A stretch of 64,000 nucleotides of DNA, taken from Filosporella fistucella (lineage: Eukaryota; Ascomycota; Leotiomycetes; Helotiales). The notes beneath the pieces were generated by a model. It worked only from the letters and a program-made list of their open reading frames with translations. It ran no database searches and had not been told where the DNA came from. The translations under genes and the position numbers were made by a program. Shown here in pieces: positions 34,086 through 46,539 of the stretch. The number at the start of each line of letters is the position of its first letter. Positions within the stretch are counted from its first letter, which is position 1. The stretch covers positions 1,488,001 to 1,552,000 of the forward strand of contig JAQJZZ010000015.1 of NCBI GenBank assembly GCA_030077755.1, written 5' to 3'.

Positions 34086-35440
34086 ATGTCTCGTGCTAAT
34101 ACTTCCTCTTCGCGTCAGCTTTCCCTGACCGAAGAGCTGGAGAAGCTGGAGCAATCAATTACGCTGACTCTCCAGGGTACGTTTGAACGGTTTCAAAATA
34201 GAGAAATTATCTAATTTTAAGCCAGAAATCGACCACAACTTCAGTCGAGCGCATCGAATAGTAACATCCAGTATACTGCCCATTGTTGAACAATATGCTG
34301 AACATTCAAGCGCTGTATGGGAGGGCTCAAAGGTTGGGATAACCCCACTGCGACATGCTGCAAAACTAACAGCGGGGTAGTTCTGGAAACAATTTTTCGA
34401 AGCCAGTGCCAATGTGTCGTTATCAGGTGTCGAAGAACGGGATGAGGAGGACGAGGATGCATCTTACGCCCAATCTCATGATAACACAAGTGCATATGCG
34501 ACATCCAATACTCAAGGCGGGGATGATACTCTGCGTACAGATGGCGAAGAGCATGAATCCTATGATCAGACCGATGATTCCCTTCTCGATAATGCCGACA
34601 TTAGTGGCAGTACTCCACGGGCGTCTCGACCAAAGAGTGTATCCTCCGACAAGCCGCAGTTCGCCGATTATGGATCGTCGTATGAGGCCTTGAAGAAAGA
34701 ATTGAAGGGAGGGAACAGTTACCAAGAAACCAAGGACGATACTCAAATTGCTCCTGAAACTCCTGGCGCTCGATCTCGCATACCAGATATGTCTATGACT
34801 CCGGAATCTTCACCTTTTGACCCCACGACATACCTGCAATCTGCACAGCACAATCCGGTATTATTGCATAGAGTGCTTGACAAGAACTACCATATCAAAG
34901 TTCAGGAGACTCCTCGAACAGTCCGCAAGGAGCAGAAAACTCCAGCGAACAAACATTCGTGGAGGGATACTACTTCACCCATGTCGTCTCCACCCGCTGC
35001 AGCACCGCAATTACATGCAGAAATATTTAGCTCGCCGATTAGACAGCAATATAATAGACCAAGTGCACCAAGGACTCCTGGGGTTAGTGTACAACCTGGC
35101 AAGGGAAAGGGTAAAGAAGCCAAGCCAGCAAAGAAAGATGAAATAAGCTGGGAAAGTGACAGCGACGAGGATGCTGAAGGAGTCTATCGAGAGCTTGGCA
35201 TGAGTCCCCCCAAAACCATACAATTTTCATTACCGCAGTCTCGCTTATTGCAAACACCCGGTGCGTCTTTCGACATCTATCAAATGAGACTATACTGATT
35301 TTTGAATAGCCCGAGAAGCAAGCAAACGGATTGTTGAGGATTTGCTCACTACAGCTGGTGCTGGCCTTGACGATACGGATGAGTTTCAGGACAGTCCGAG
35401 CATGGTCGCTATGAAAGATGATCTTGATGATAGTTTTTGA
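34086..35440 (+). CDS. ASK1: DASH/Dam1 complex subunit Ask1
   Basis: Exons are 34086..34176, 34226..34332, 34381..35260 and 35310..35440, giving 402 residues. Ask1 is part of the ring-forming DASH complex that couples kinetochores to microtubules in fungi. The diagnostic N-terminus is LTEELEKLEQSITLTLQEID followed by HNFSRAHRIVTSSILPIVEQ, cited in pieces, and WKQFFEASANVSLSG. The rest is a long disordered, Ser/Thr/Pro- and acid-rich tail with many SP/TP sites (TPRASRP, ETPGARSR, SAPRTPG), candidates for mitotic kinases, ending in MKDDLDDSF. Short introns sit in the conserved N-terminal helix region, all phases consistent. Confidence 0.92.
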
Positions 35441-35643
35441 TTCAATTATCTGGCCATTATACTGGTCAAATGAAATACAACGATATCCCAGCAACGGCGG
35501 CCAAGATCATTCTCTAGGATCTTTCAAATGTCATTCTCATAGTGCTCTTATCAAACTCCGGAACGCCTTGGTCTTTTTGAAGACCGGACCAATCGCCAAT
35601 TCGCAGACATGAAAATCCAAATTAAACGATAGACGTATCTTGA

Positions 35644-36167
35644 TTACTTCGTCATCGCATACAACATGTAGGCTTCTGCTGTCCTTCGCCTGGCTAGGGA
35701 ACTGTTAGCTTCTGTAACTAGATATACTAGCATCTGCTCATGAAGTGGCTCTGCTCACCCTCATATTCCACTGGAGTTGGCAACTTACGCGTCATAGTGT
35801 CCTTTCCTAATGGTTGCCTCTTTGGCTGTTTGACTTCCTTCCCATCTGATATGATTGTCGAGGCAGCGGCAGCCTCCTTGCGAGCCTTATACTCCTTGTA
35901 AGAAACAGGAAGCTTGCTCCTCGCTTTCTCCTTGAGCAGAGAAACGCTGGAGGAGAAGGTAGATGTGCTGAGCATAGATGCGCTGTCCATCTCCATTTCC
36001 TTGGTTGACTTTGCAGGCTTCGCTGGCTTCACCTTAGGAGACGCTGGATGGAAGAGAGTTGGTGGAAGATCTTGAGGGTATTCTGGATTGCATTAGATAT
36101 TGGCGAATGAAGCATGACTGTGGAAGTACTTACGGTGTTGAAGTGCTGCTGGGAATCCGTTAGGCAT
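35644..36167 (-). CDS. Small hypothetical protein with a conserved-looking core
   Basis: Exons in coding order are 36167..36134, 36082..35759 and 35711..35644, giving 141 residues. The protein is rich in K, A, S and P (KPAKPAKSTKEMEMDS), with a helical middle (LLKEKARSKLPVSYKEYKARKEA) cited as SLLKEKARSKLPVSYKEYK, and a tail reading VEYEEANSSLARRRTAEAYM. Both introns have good GT-AG ends and keep the frame, which supports a real gene. No domain or function is recognised; likely a nuclear or cytosolic disordered protein. Confidence 0.6.
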
Positions 36168-38302
36168 TTTGATTCAGGAAGCTTCAGAAATGTATATAAC
36201 AAATTTGAGAATTGAGGTTTGATATTTGTAGAATTATCTTCGAGATGAGGATCGATTTGTTTGGAATTCTTTAATGTGATGGTATTGAGAATGAGTGTTT
36301 TTCACGGGGGTGAGACCAGAGGCATATATATACTCCAAGGAAATGCATTCAACATCACAGTCATACACCATCTCCATTCAACACACACGCCCTACACGCA
36401 TCACAAGCTACAGCCTCCTATGCTGCCTTACCCCGATATTCGCACACAGCCCCACCAACCCCTTAATGAGCAACGCCGAGTGGCTGATTGTGACCTTTAG
36501 ACGAGCTCCGACAATAGCTTGTCAGCACGAACCCAAGTCTCTCCGACCGAGTGACTCAGGCAACGATCAAAGGTTAATTTGGAGGAATTATGATGAAAAT
36601 TTCTCTGTCAGGGTGCTGTATTTTGGTGGATGGGATGACTCGATTCTTGTGATTGAGCTGCGGATCACCTTGTCTTGTGGGCTGGGTTGTAGATATCCGA
36701 ATGGGTTACCGGTAGCTGGCAGCCACTTTTTGTCCTGCTGAGATAACTTTTTACTTTATTCCTGTTGCTGTAGTAATATATGTCCCTATACTTCATTCAT
36801 ATCTACCGTATGGCTCAATCCACTCACCGGCGTGCCCCTAACACGCAGGTTTACTCTGTTACAATGTCTTCGCGAGGCAAGCATTTAAATCACTTAGAAC
36901 GTAGACCGACTATGATATCAAATCAGGCTGTTGCATCAGACAAGGTACGAGCGGAGTTATGCAGCTTTGTAATATTCTCAGTCTATGATCATGCTTGCTT
37001 AGGAATTGCTTCCAGTTCCAGTCTGTCGGGACTAGAATTCAAGAGTTGACATAGAGCGGACCTCGAAGTGATGACCTCGAACTCCGTTATTCAGATATCT
37101 TCATTCTGGGTTAAATCTGGCTGACAAACCCCTCAACCTCCCTACACCAAGCCGCTCTTGACAAGAACAAGCTTACATAAACCCTCACATCAAAGGCGTA
37201 AACCCGAACTCCGTCTCTGCTCAAACAGCACGCCGGAAAAACTTGGTTCCTGCGCCAAGCTCCCCACGCCGAGATGGGATGGGAATGGTTGGGTGCAACT
37301 GTGTCTGACATCGTGCATATTGTTGCCGACTGATGACTCGATTCCGAGGCTGGACAAATGAAAGGAAATTTTATGCTCGGACGGGATACTTTGCAACTTA
37401 GAAATTCAAGAGCAGGAATGGGAAGTGTATGTGTCATATTAACACTGCTTCTATCCTTTGTTCAGCGATTTAGACATTCACATGGAAGAGATCCAGAAAG
37501 TGATTCATAATATAGTCCTTCCTCTTTGGTTGCGGGATCGTAGTTGCACTTACTCATCTATGATATACTTAGAACACAACTAATACATCGTAACGAGTAA
37601 TCCTTTTTTCAATGCACGGCAACTTCTAGCATCTACAACCGCCATATATCTTTTCACTCCGTAGTTACGTTAAAATAGTGCTGGCACTTCTGAGGAATTA
37701 GGACCCGAATGATGATGAGCTCCGTGTTGGTAAATGCTACACCTTACGGATAGAATCTAAGCTTGTGATAGGGCTCTCAGCACCCCAATCACATTTCTAC
37801 GTCAGACGGAGTTGGATCACAGAACGTGATATTCATTTCGTTCAACGGTGTATACGGAAGCAGAGAAGCGTTTACTGGGGCGCCGATGAGTGGATATTAC
37901 GAAGGACGAGATCATCACATTATGATGGGGTATGCGATTGCTCTCCTGCTTTGAGAGCAAGTCTCTAGGTAGACAATCAGGAGCAGTCTAGATGGGGGTG
38001 CGTTGCGTGGCTGTCAGCACGGAGAAACCTTCGAGGGGTTGCGGTTTCGGAATGCAAAAGGTTCTGATTTCATGGAGCACTCGAACGTATCTCGTCGCGG
38101 CGCATGATGGTTGTATTAGGGTTCATTAAAGTAATTATTATAATAGACGAGGGATACCTCGTGTCACGACCTTCATACTCTCTAACGCCTCCCTATTTGC
38201 AATTGCAACCCATCCTGAAAGTCTCATCAATGCTGATGGGGGTTCATAGCTTGACTTATGCCACAGCTTATATCTACAGTTTTTGATCCGCCAATGCAAC
38301 GC
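36168..38302. other. Long gene-poor gap before ERG5
   Basis: About 2.1 kb with only short, featureless open frames on both strands, e.g. 37111-37437 minus and 36295-36741 plus. No tRNA, transposon ends or terminal repeats were found by eye. It could contain a non-coding RNA or a very small gene that I cannot support. Confidence 0.45.
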
Positions 38303-40479
38303 TCAAGGCCTCTTTGAGAATGTCAGAGGGCAATCATCCTGTCAATGATCAGTATAGGGCTCTCTGTGCAGCATAAGAGCGTGAATTTACCATAGGGAAG
38401 ATAGTCGCAAACACCTTGATCTCTTCAGATCGCGGTGTGGGGTGATGGACCCAATCAAGGAACATCGAAGCCTTTCCAATCATGAGAGCCAAATTATTCT
38501 GAGCGTAAACTTGACCAAGACAGTAATGAGGTCCAGTTCCGAAGACAAGAAAATTCTTTGCACCTTTGACCTCGGCATCACCAGTTACGTAGCGATCTGG
38601 GTCATAGACATCTGGGTTGGTGTAGACTTCGGGATCACGAAGAGATGGATAGACAGTTGGGATGATCATTGCACCTGTAACACAGTCAGCCAGGAGATAC
38701 GTGGCATATTTGGGAGAATGTACTAACCTTTGGGAACAGTGTAGGTTGGAGTAATAGGGAAGGCTTTCTTGGCAAGGTATGGGACCATCAAGACTGGGGG
38801 ACGGTATCTCAACAACTCTCTCACAGCACCACGAGTGTAGACCATCTCATCAATCATATCCATTGTGGCTGGCTTGGTTCTGTCACCGCCTCGAACCCGC
38901 AATTGCTCCTCACGAATCTTATCCAGACAGTCAGGTCTTTGGGCCATAATTTGGAACAACCAGGTAGCGGCACTGCTTGTAGCATCTTGGGAGGCGAACA
39001 AGAAAGTGAAAACCGTTTGGGAAATCTCATAATCAGTGAAATCGCGGAGAAGTGGTGTTGGCTTTTCAATTCCTTCCATGGAAAGCCCCTTTTCTTGGCG
39101 TTCACGATATTTGGCCGAGTCGAGTTGGGCTTTAACCCATCCATCCATAATACAGGTAATATCACCTCCTGCTGCCATTCGAACCTTGCTCTTGGCGGCA
39201 CACTTGGCAAACTCTTCTAGGACCATATCTGCAGCTTTTTTTCCGTACCAGGTCTTGGTGAATGGAATCATGATGGGGAAATTGACAAGCTCCAAGGCAG
39301 CGGTAATGTTGTAATAGTCATCTGCAATCTTCTTGATGGCCTCATCAGAGATGTAATAACCGACAAAAGTTCTGCAGGAAACAGCGCACATGAGTTCGCG
39401 GAATTCTGCCATGAATGGAACTGGCTTTCCGCCAGCGTCTTTGGTGACTTGCAGAAATCTCTCCATATAAACATCGTAAACCTCGTCTTGTCCAGGAAGA
39501 TAAGATTCGAGTGCGTTGCGAGTGAACAAGCCATTGAGACCTTTACGAAAATCCACATGAGCTTTACCATCTAGGAAAACCCAATTGGTAGGGCCAAGAA
39601 GTTTATGTGCGGCATCCACCACGCATGGCTTAACGAAACCTGGGGAGTTGAACACTTTGCGAGACATATCACGAGTAGAAGCAATAACAACAAATCTAGG
39701 GCATTGTCAGCATTGCCTCCAGGTTCTGGGATCATGGAAACCAACTTGTGGAAGACCGATACACAACTGAGCTCACCACTAGCCCATTTTGCTTTATACT
39801 CCTCGAACTTTGGGTTCACAGACTCCAAGAATGGGCCAATAAATGGGATTTTGAAAGTTGGGCCTGCTATGGAACCCTTTTGCCAGATGTAACTAACTTT
39901 TGGAACTGTCAGCAAATGTGTAAGACTAATGCTAAATAATTCTAGACACCCCATGGTCCCCATGGTCATTTCAACTGGATATATTGTGGTGTCCCTAGAA
40001 TATCTGTAATCGATGCCGATGAAAGAACACCCTCCTCTTGAATCGCAACAGTACCATTCTCAGGGTAACAAGAGCCTGCAAAGATTATGCCATAATGGCC
40101 CAGAAAATTCGAAGCTCCCTTGTAATGTCGGATTGAAGAGTTTGTTGAGAGCGAGGTAGGGGATTTCGGATCATTGGATGCTAGCATTGTCGAAACTCGC
40201 CGAGATGATGTGTCGTCCATTAATACGTAGTTGAATTTTCAATCCTTCGTAGCATATAACTTTTCTCGAGAGCGGCCATTGGGTGGCGGAAAAGGAGTAT
40301 AGCAAATACTTACATTGATCGTATGCAATCATACAAAGAAGAAGCGACAACGCAATCTGCCATCCGCTGAACTCCGATAACTTTGAAATAAGTCCATTGA
40401 TGTGAGACGTCCCTACAATCTGTGCATATTTGGCATCTGCCAAGGGCGAAGCAAAACTGGCATTTTGAACGGTCGCCAT
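38303..40479 (-). CDS. ERG5: Sterol C-22 desaturase, CYP61
   Basis: Exons in coding order are 40479..40314, 39896..39746, 39695..38728, 38674..38391 and 38338..38303, giving 534 residues. Erg5 introduces the C-22 double bond late in ergosterol synthesis at the ER. Landmarks are an N-terminal membrane anchor (WQIALSLLLCMIAYDQ), YIWQKGSIAGPTFKIPFIGP, NWVFLDGKAHVDFRKGLNG, the I-helix FLFASQDATSSAATW, ExxR in RELLRYRPP, and heme-binding FGTGPHYCLGQ. The last exon is only 12 codons (DDCPLTFSKRP). The first intron is 417 nt, far longer than the others (50-53 nt), but its joins give QFSYIWQKG in frame. The gene appears intact. Confidence 0.95.
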
Positions 40480-42917
40480 CGTCAAATGATGTTGAGGCGC
40501 GTTCCTCGATTAAGGGTCCTATCAGAAACTTTGTTGACTGGCGCCAGGAACAGGAGGTCGATGAAAGGTCGCAAATGCGATAGAGACGACAGTGGAAGTC
40601 CAGCTAGGCGGGGGACTCCAGGTAGGGGACAGGAATAGCAAAAGAAGAAGAAGATGGAGAAAAGATTTGGGTTTTCGGTCTGGCAGCCGATGTCAATAAG
40701 AAGAAATTGGGGCTCGCCAAGACAAGAAGGCGGTTGCAATCAAAGTCGCGCCACTAAAAAAGGATGTCCGGGAATTTCTAATCCGCAATTTGGCCGCCAG
40801 ATATTTCTACCAGGTTAATTATTACAATAGGGGAGTTGAAGACATGCCACTTGCACTTTGACAGCTGATTTAAAGGGGCAGGACTCTAACGATTTCCAAT
40901 CATATTTGCAATATCCGTTTCGATATTTGTTCATCGAGGCATTGGTGCTTCTGTTGTACATTATGATAAGGTCTCTTCCTGCATACCCGGCAGGCAGTAT
41001 CTCCCGTGGTTCCTCGAATTTGACAGCTTTTATCTCTTCCACTAAAGTATTTCCTTCATCACTGCAAGGGAATTTTTGTATCACCGGTTTACAGGTTCTC
41101 AGTAGCCCATAGGTTGCACCTAGCTTGGTTGCTTTTGTGCCATGAAGGTGGTCATCACAGTAGTCCAGAAGTTGTATTTCCTATTCTTGTCATCAATATG
41201 TCGACCTAATCTGCAGTTTTACTGTTATTGTATGAGGCACTCAGTGGCATGCTACAATTGTTACTTGCTCAAGAGATCTCTCCTTGAGCTTCTGTCAAGT
41301 ACTTTCAAGATTTTTGCAGCTCTCAAGCTAGCAAAGCACATATATCTTACCTATTGACTGTTGATTTCCTGATGGAAGTAATTGATTTCAGAAGCTCAAT
41401 GGAGACGGAAGCATCTCCTTCTCACCGCTTTCCTCATCAAGAAGCATTTTTATCCGTTGATCTTCAGTGGTGCATCAACCCTTGCACAGACCCTGGATGG
41501 TTCCAATTAGGACTAGACTCCGATGCAAGACACCATGATTCTGGGTGCCTGTCAGATGAGGTCTCAGGAACCCAAAATTGACACGAATACGATGTGCGAT
41601 ATGCGAAGACTGCTACAGCACAGTTGTAAGGGATTATGGATTGTCACCCATATTGACCAATCTGTTTTGGCTGGGCATGAATTGTCTACCTAGGATATCT
41701 TCCTCTTCGGAAAGTATTACTGTTCCTTGGACAAAACTATCATCAGTTGATCTAAATTCCAACAATTGATGCTAAGTGCCTAGTCTGTCCCTTTATCCTG
41801 CTTGACAACTTTTCAACAAAAACCGCATCTATTTCAGAAATTGTTTGGGTTATCTCAGACTTAGTAAAATCTGGAGCAATATGTGCCTATGCAACAGAAG
41901 CATGTTCAGTGCTGTACACTCGAGAGGGCAGAAGAGAAGTGTGTTCTAGTCTTTCAGGTCTACAAGTTTTATCCTAGATCTGTCTTAATGATGGCATTGA
42001 TGCAAGATATTCCCCCGTTCAAGTCAGCTAGTCAGCCTACCATGAGTTACTCAACAGGAACTTAGCTACATTATATCTTGTAGTTGTTGGTGTTTGATCT
42101 TCCTCGTTCCCCTTTTGGCTTACCATCTCACTCCGGAAGATGGATTCGGAAATCCAAGAAAAACCATAAACTACACCCACGAAAGTGATCACAACCAATA
42201 TACTAGTATACCCAGTAGCAATACTAATAATCGCCGGCGTGCCTTCTTGAATGCTCTACAACAGGCAGGCATGGGAATGTCTTTGTACATGAGTAGTGGA
42301 TTGATCTTGTACTCAACCAGCCAACGAAATGAAATGGTTATTCACCTTAAAAAGGCAAAGACATACGAACGGGAAGAAATGCCATTTTATCGTGTGCGTC
42401 GCTCGATCATTGTGCACCAGGCAGACTCGGATGGGGGTTCTCAGGCTTGGCCTCGGATCTCAACGACCAAACGATATATAGCTTTTGATTGATGGGCTGT
42501 TTGGGACTTCGCCATTCAAGGTTGACATTCTAAGATTGATTCGAACAGCCTATTAACCATCTGTTCATAACTGAACAAGAGCGTTGTGCTGTTGAGTAGT
42601 TACTGAAGCGCAGAAGAGTCTTGGAGTCAACTCACTATTGCAGACTGTGTAACAATATTGAAGTCTGGAGGTTTACATCTTATGACATTATTGTCATAGT
42701 CAACAAAAAAAGATCATGCGACATCTTGACATACCAATAATGAAAACTGCAATTATTTATCTTGTCTATAACAGGAAGCCATAACTCATCCTCACTTCCT
42801 TGGCAAAAATGGTGAAATCCGGGGTAGCTTCGGCTCGCATCTACCTACCTACAGTACCTATCTTCAACCCTCCTCCAACCTCACATTGCACGTTCGAAGA
42901 AACCGCAACCAGCCAAA
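40480..42917. other. Long gene-poor gap between ERG5 and the rhodanese gene
   Basis: About 2.4 kb. It holds the ERG5 promoter on the left and the rhodanese promoter on the right. Open frames such as 42094-42492 plus and 40815-41084 minus lack motifs and splice support. AT-rich patches are present, but no repeat ends or transposon remnants were recognised. Confidence 0.45.
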
Positions 42918-43500
42918 ATGAGTTCTCCACGCCTCGTATTCTCCTCCGTTCTACTCCGGGCATCAAGATCTACCGCGCCAAGAGTAGGTAGACAGTTCAG
43001 ATTTCTGCAAGCTCCTGTATCGAGGACGCAATTACCAAGCATCTCCAGGTCCCAATTAAGATGCTACTCCCAAGACTCAAAACCAAATAGAATATACTCT
43101 TTCAAAGAGGTATCCCATCTGTGCTTCTTCTATACGGCGAAATGGAATTAACGCATAGCAGATCCAAGCACACATACAAAACCCAGATCCGAACCGCATT
43201 TTAATCGACGCGCGCGAGCCAGGGGAATTACAATCTACAGGCACAATTCCTGGCTCGTTGAATATACCTGTATCTTCTAAGCCGGACTCATTTTTTATTC
43301 CAGAAGAGGAGTTTGAGGATAGGTTTGGGTTCGAGAGACCGGACAAGGGAAAGGAAGTGGTATTTTACTGCAAGTCTGGAGTGAGAAGCAGAGCAGCGGC
43401 AGAGTTGGCGAGACAGGCGGGTTGGAGTAATGTAGCTGAGTACAAGGGGAGTTGGCTGGATTGGGAGAAGAATGGGGGCGAGAAGGAAAATGTGAGATAG
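42918..43500 (+). CDS. Mitochondrial rhodanese-domain protein
   Basis: Exons are 42918..43109 and 43159..43500 (49-nt intron), giving 177 residues. The first 55 residues are Arg/Ser-rich with almost no acids (SVLLRASRSTAPRVGRQFRF), a mitochondrial presequence. One rhodanese domain follows: NRILIDAREPGEL, GTIPGSLNIPV and the active-site loop YCKSGVRSR with its catalytic cysteine, then WSNVAEYKGSWLDWEK. Such proteins transfer sulphane sulphur, e.g. in thiosulphate or sulphide handling; the exact donor and acceptor are unknown. The length fits single-domain members. Confidence 0.9.
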
Positions 43501-43684
43501 GGTCATTAAAACAACAATAGAGCTCTATGTCGTCACAAAATTGGGGATTTCGAAGATTCCATTCTAGTCGGAGACACTATATCCTGCCTTTAAGTATATC
43601 TTGTGGTATTTTGCATGTTGCTCTAAAATCTCCTTACAAAATCTGAGCCATTGCAGCTGTATTCTTACACTTTCCCCTATTCTA

Positions 43685-44663
43685 TTAGAACATAGACATC
43701 GTAGCAGGATCAGCTCCCGCATCCGGCGCCCCCGTTTTGGGCGTCTTCTTGACCGGACTCTCTGGTGCGAATATGAGAAACTTGATCGTGATGCTCAAAG
43801 CAGCATGCAAGACCACCACCAGGATCAACAGTACCTTGCTAGCCTGCTTGTCCGTGGCGCTCAAAACTGGGTATAAGTTCCGTAATAAGAAAGCCACACT
43901 CATTCCGAATCCAATGCCAACAAAAACCCAGTTGAGAATGGTAAGTTGGGACCAAGATATCAACGCAACCGGGATCCAGATGAGGTTCGAATATCCATAC
44001 AAAGCCCAGCATTCGAGTAGGTTCGCGGATTCGCTGCCGAAGTATTTGAGTGCTAGGAAGAGTGCGATGGGAATGACGAGCGTATATCCATAAATTAACC
44101 CAGCAGCACCTGTTTCTGGTCAGCCATATTTCTTCACATTTAATGAGTATATCCTACCACTCAATAGTCTGAAATCGTAAACAAAGTGCCCATCGCCAGT
44201 CTCTGCAAGATACTTGCTGATGGTACCTCCCAAGAACAAGATGAATACAACTGTTGTCGCGATCCAGACTGGCCCATAAAGATCAGGATTGCCCTCGAGA
44301 ACATCCAGGAAGTTTGCCCGCGGGTATAATGCCGCCCAACATCTTGACAACACAGCGTTGGTATCTACATCGAAGAACTGTGCGTAGAATGACAGAGTCC
44401 AGAGGAAACGTTTCGACGAGCCACTTCCAGCTGTCGCTGGAGTGGGAAGCCCCTGCGAGCTGCTTGGAATTTTTCGAGAGTTTGAGGGAGTATCGGTATT
44501 GAAGTTTGAGGAGTGGAATTCGAGGTCTTCTTGAAGATCAGTGTGTCCGAGGTCACCCTGAGATTGGTATCAGCTGAGCCCTCAAGCGCACAAAGATTGT
44601 TATGTTAGAAATAAATACCTCTTCATCCACATCTACTACCACATCATAGCCAGCTCCAGACAT
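43685..44663 (-). CDS. Yip1-family Golgi membrane protein
   Basis: Exons in coding order are 44663..44619, 44557..44158 and 44109..43685, giving 289 residues. The N-terminal 75 residues are polar and Ser-rich and face the cytosol. Then comes FLWTLSFYAQFFDVDTNAVL and five hydrophobic segments (WIATTVVFILFLGG; AAGLIYGYTLVIPIALFLAL; NLLECWALYGYSNLIWIPVA; and others), the Yip1 domain layout. Family members bind Rab GTPases and shape ER-Golgi vesicles. The sequence looks closer to the YIPF1/2 (yeast Yip5-like) group than to Yip1 itself, but this is a judgement by eye. The stop lies 184 bp from the convergent rhodanese gene. Confidence 0.85.
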
Positions 44664-45480
44664 TTTATTGAAGTATTTTTGGGGTGAAGCCTAATGCTTG
44701 AAATCTGGTGGTATTGATGACAGATGGAGCTTGCGAATCGCATGCGCGCTAGATAACCCCTGTCCGAACCTATCTCATTTCTTGGCTTTCGAACATGGAC
44801 TGGTAGCTTACCACATCATGACTGCTACTTGACCGTTGAATCTCTAGGTACATTCAAATGTTCTGTGGTAGTAGGGAGCAGTGGCAGTCAATTCTCTCAT
44901 TGCACTCATCGGCCGTCATTTTCAAGTATGGAAGGAGCGTCACATAAATTATTTCTGCTCGAAACAAAAACAACAAATTGGCTGTCTGTTAGTAGCACCA
45001 GCGAATGCTTCAACTCACCAAGTAAAACTGTTACGTCCTGCCCAGAATCGCATATGGATAAAGATTCCTTTCGGTCAGTTACAATAAATTTGAGATAGGC
45101 CAAAGACTTTGGTACAAGTGCGACTTCACATGTACTTGCATGCAAGCCAACGATGATTGCCCTCTCTCAAAAGAACCGGTAGCAGAATTCATCATGATTT
45201 GCACTATATGAGATGATACTCAGCAAATCGGCAGTGCTGTATTGCTGAATTGCTGGTTGTAAAGGTAGTCTGGAGGTATGTCGCGCTGAGCAATGTCAGA
45301 CGCTCCTTATTTTATCACGTAAAGACTCACAATTCACTCTAAAACCATGCAACTGTCTTGATCATTTCCATTGCGTGCTCATGCGATTGTGAAAAATACA
45401 AGCCAGCCTTGCATAGAAATCATCCACTGACCATCCTCTCCAGCTCTCCAGCAGCCCCAAACGCCAAATGAGCGAACCGT
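44664..45480. other. Gap between the Yip1-family gene and UBI-L40
   Basis: About 820 bp holding the promoter of the Yip1-family gene and the 3' end of the ubiquitin-L40 gene. No coding signal. Confidence 0.5.
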
Positions 45481-46186
<706 letters not shown>

Positions 46187-46539
46187 GGCTGCGGTTTCTA
46201 CGTCGTTGTCGTGATTATTCTAATTTCGGGATGGAGATCGAGGTCCTGAATATTGGAGTTGTGCGCCTCGCTTGTGAGCTAGTGTAGTTACACGTGACCG
46301 TGAACCTCCTACTTTTGAAAATTGATGACCACTGAGCTCTTTAACACCAGTCTAGAGGACTGTTTGGGATATTCAATTTGATAAAGCTCACACAGTCATT
46401 ATATGTTTTATTCTTGAAATTTAGGTGTCTATGGGTATCGACGGGAAAAACGAACAATCAACACACGTCGCATCTTGACTTTTTAAATTCTCCACACCTT
46501 AATCGTACCAAGTCCATACGGGAAACTCAACCTTGAGAA
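46187..46539. other. UBI-L40 promoter/leader and RRN7 3' side
   Basis: About 350 bp between two minus-strand genes. A CACGTG hexamer followed by AC lies at 46291-46296, about 105 bp from the first coding base of ubiquitin-L40, a Cbf1-type E-box position. Confidence 0.45.

Noticed and set aside
42094..42492. 132-codon open frame upstream of the rhodanese gene
   Set aside because: No recognised motif, mixed composition, no splice partners; probably chance.
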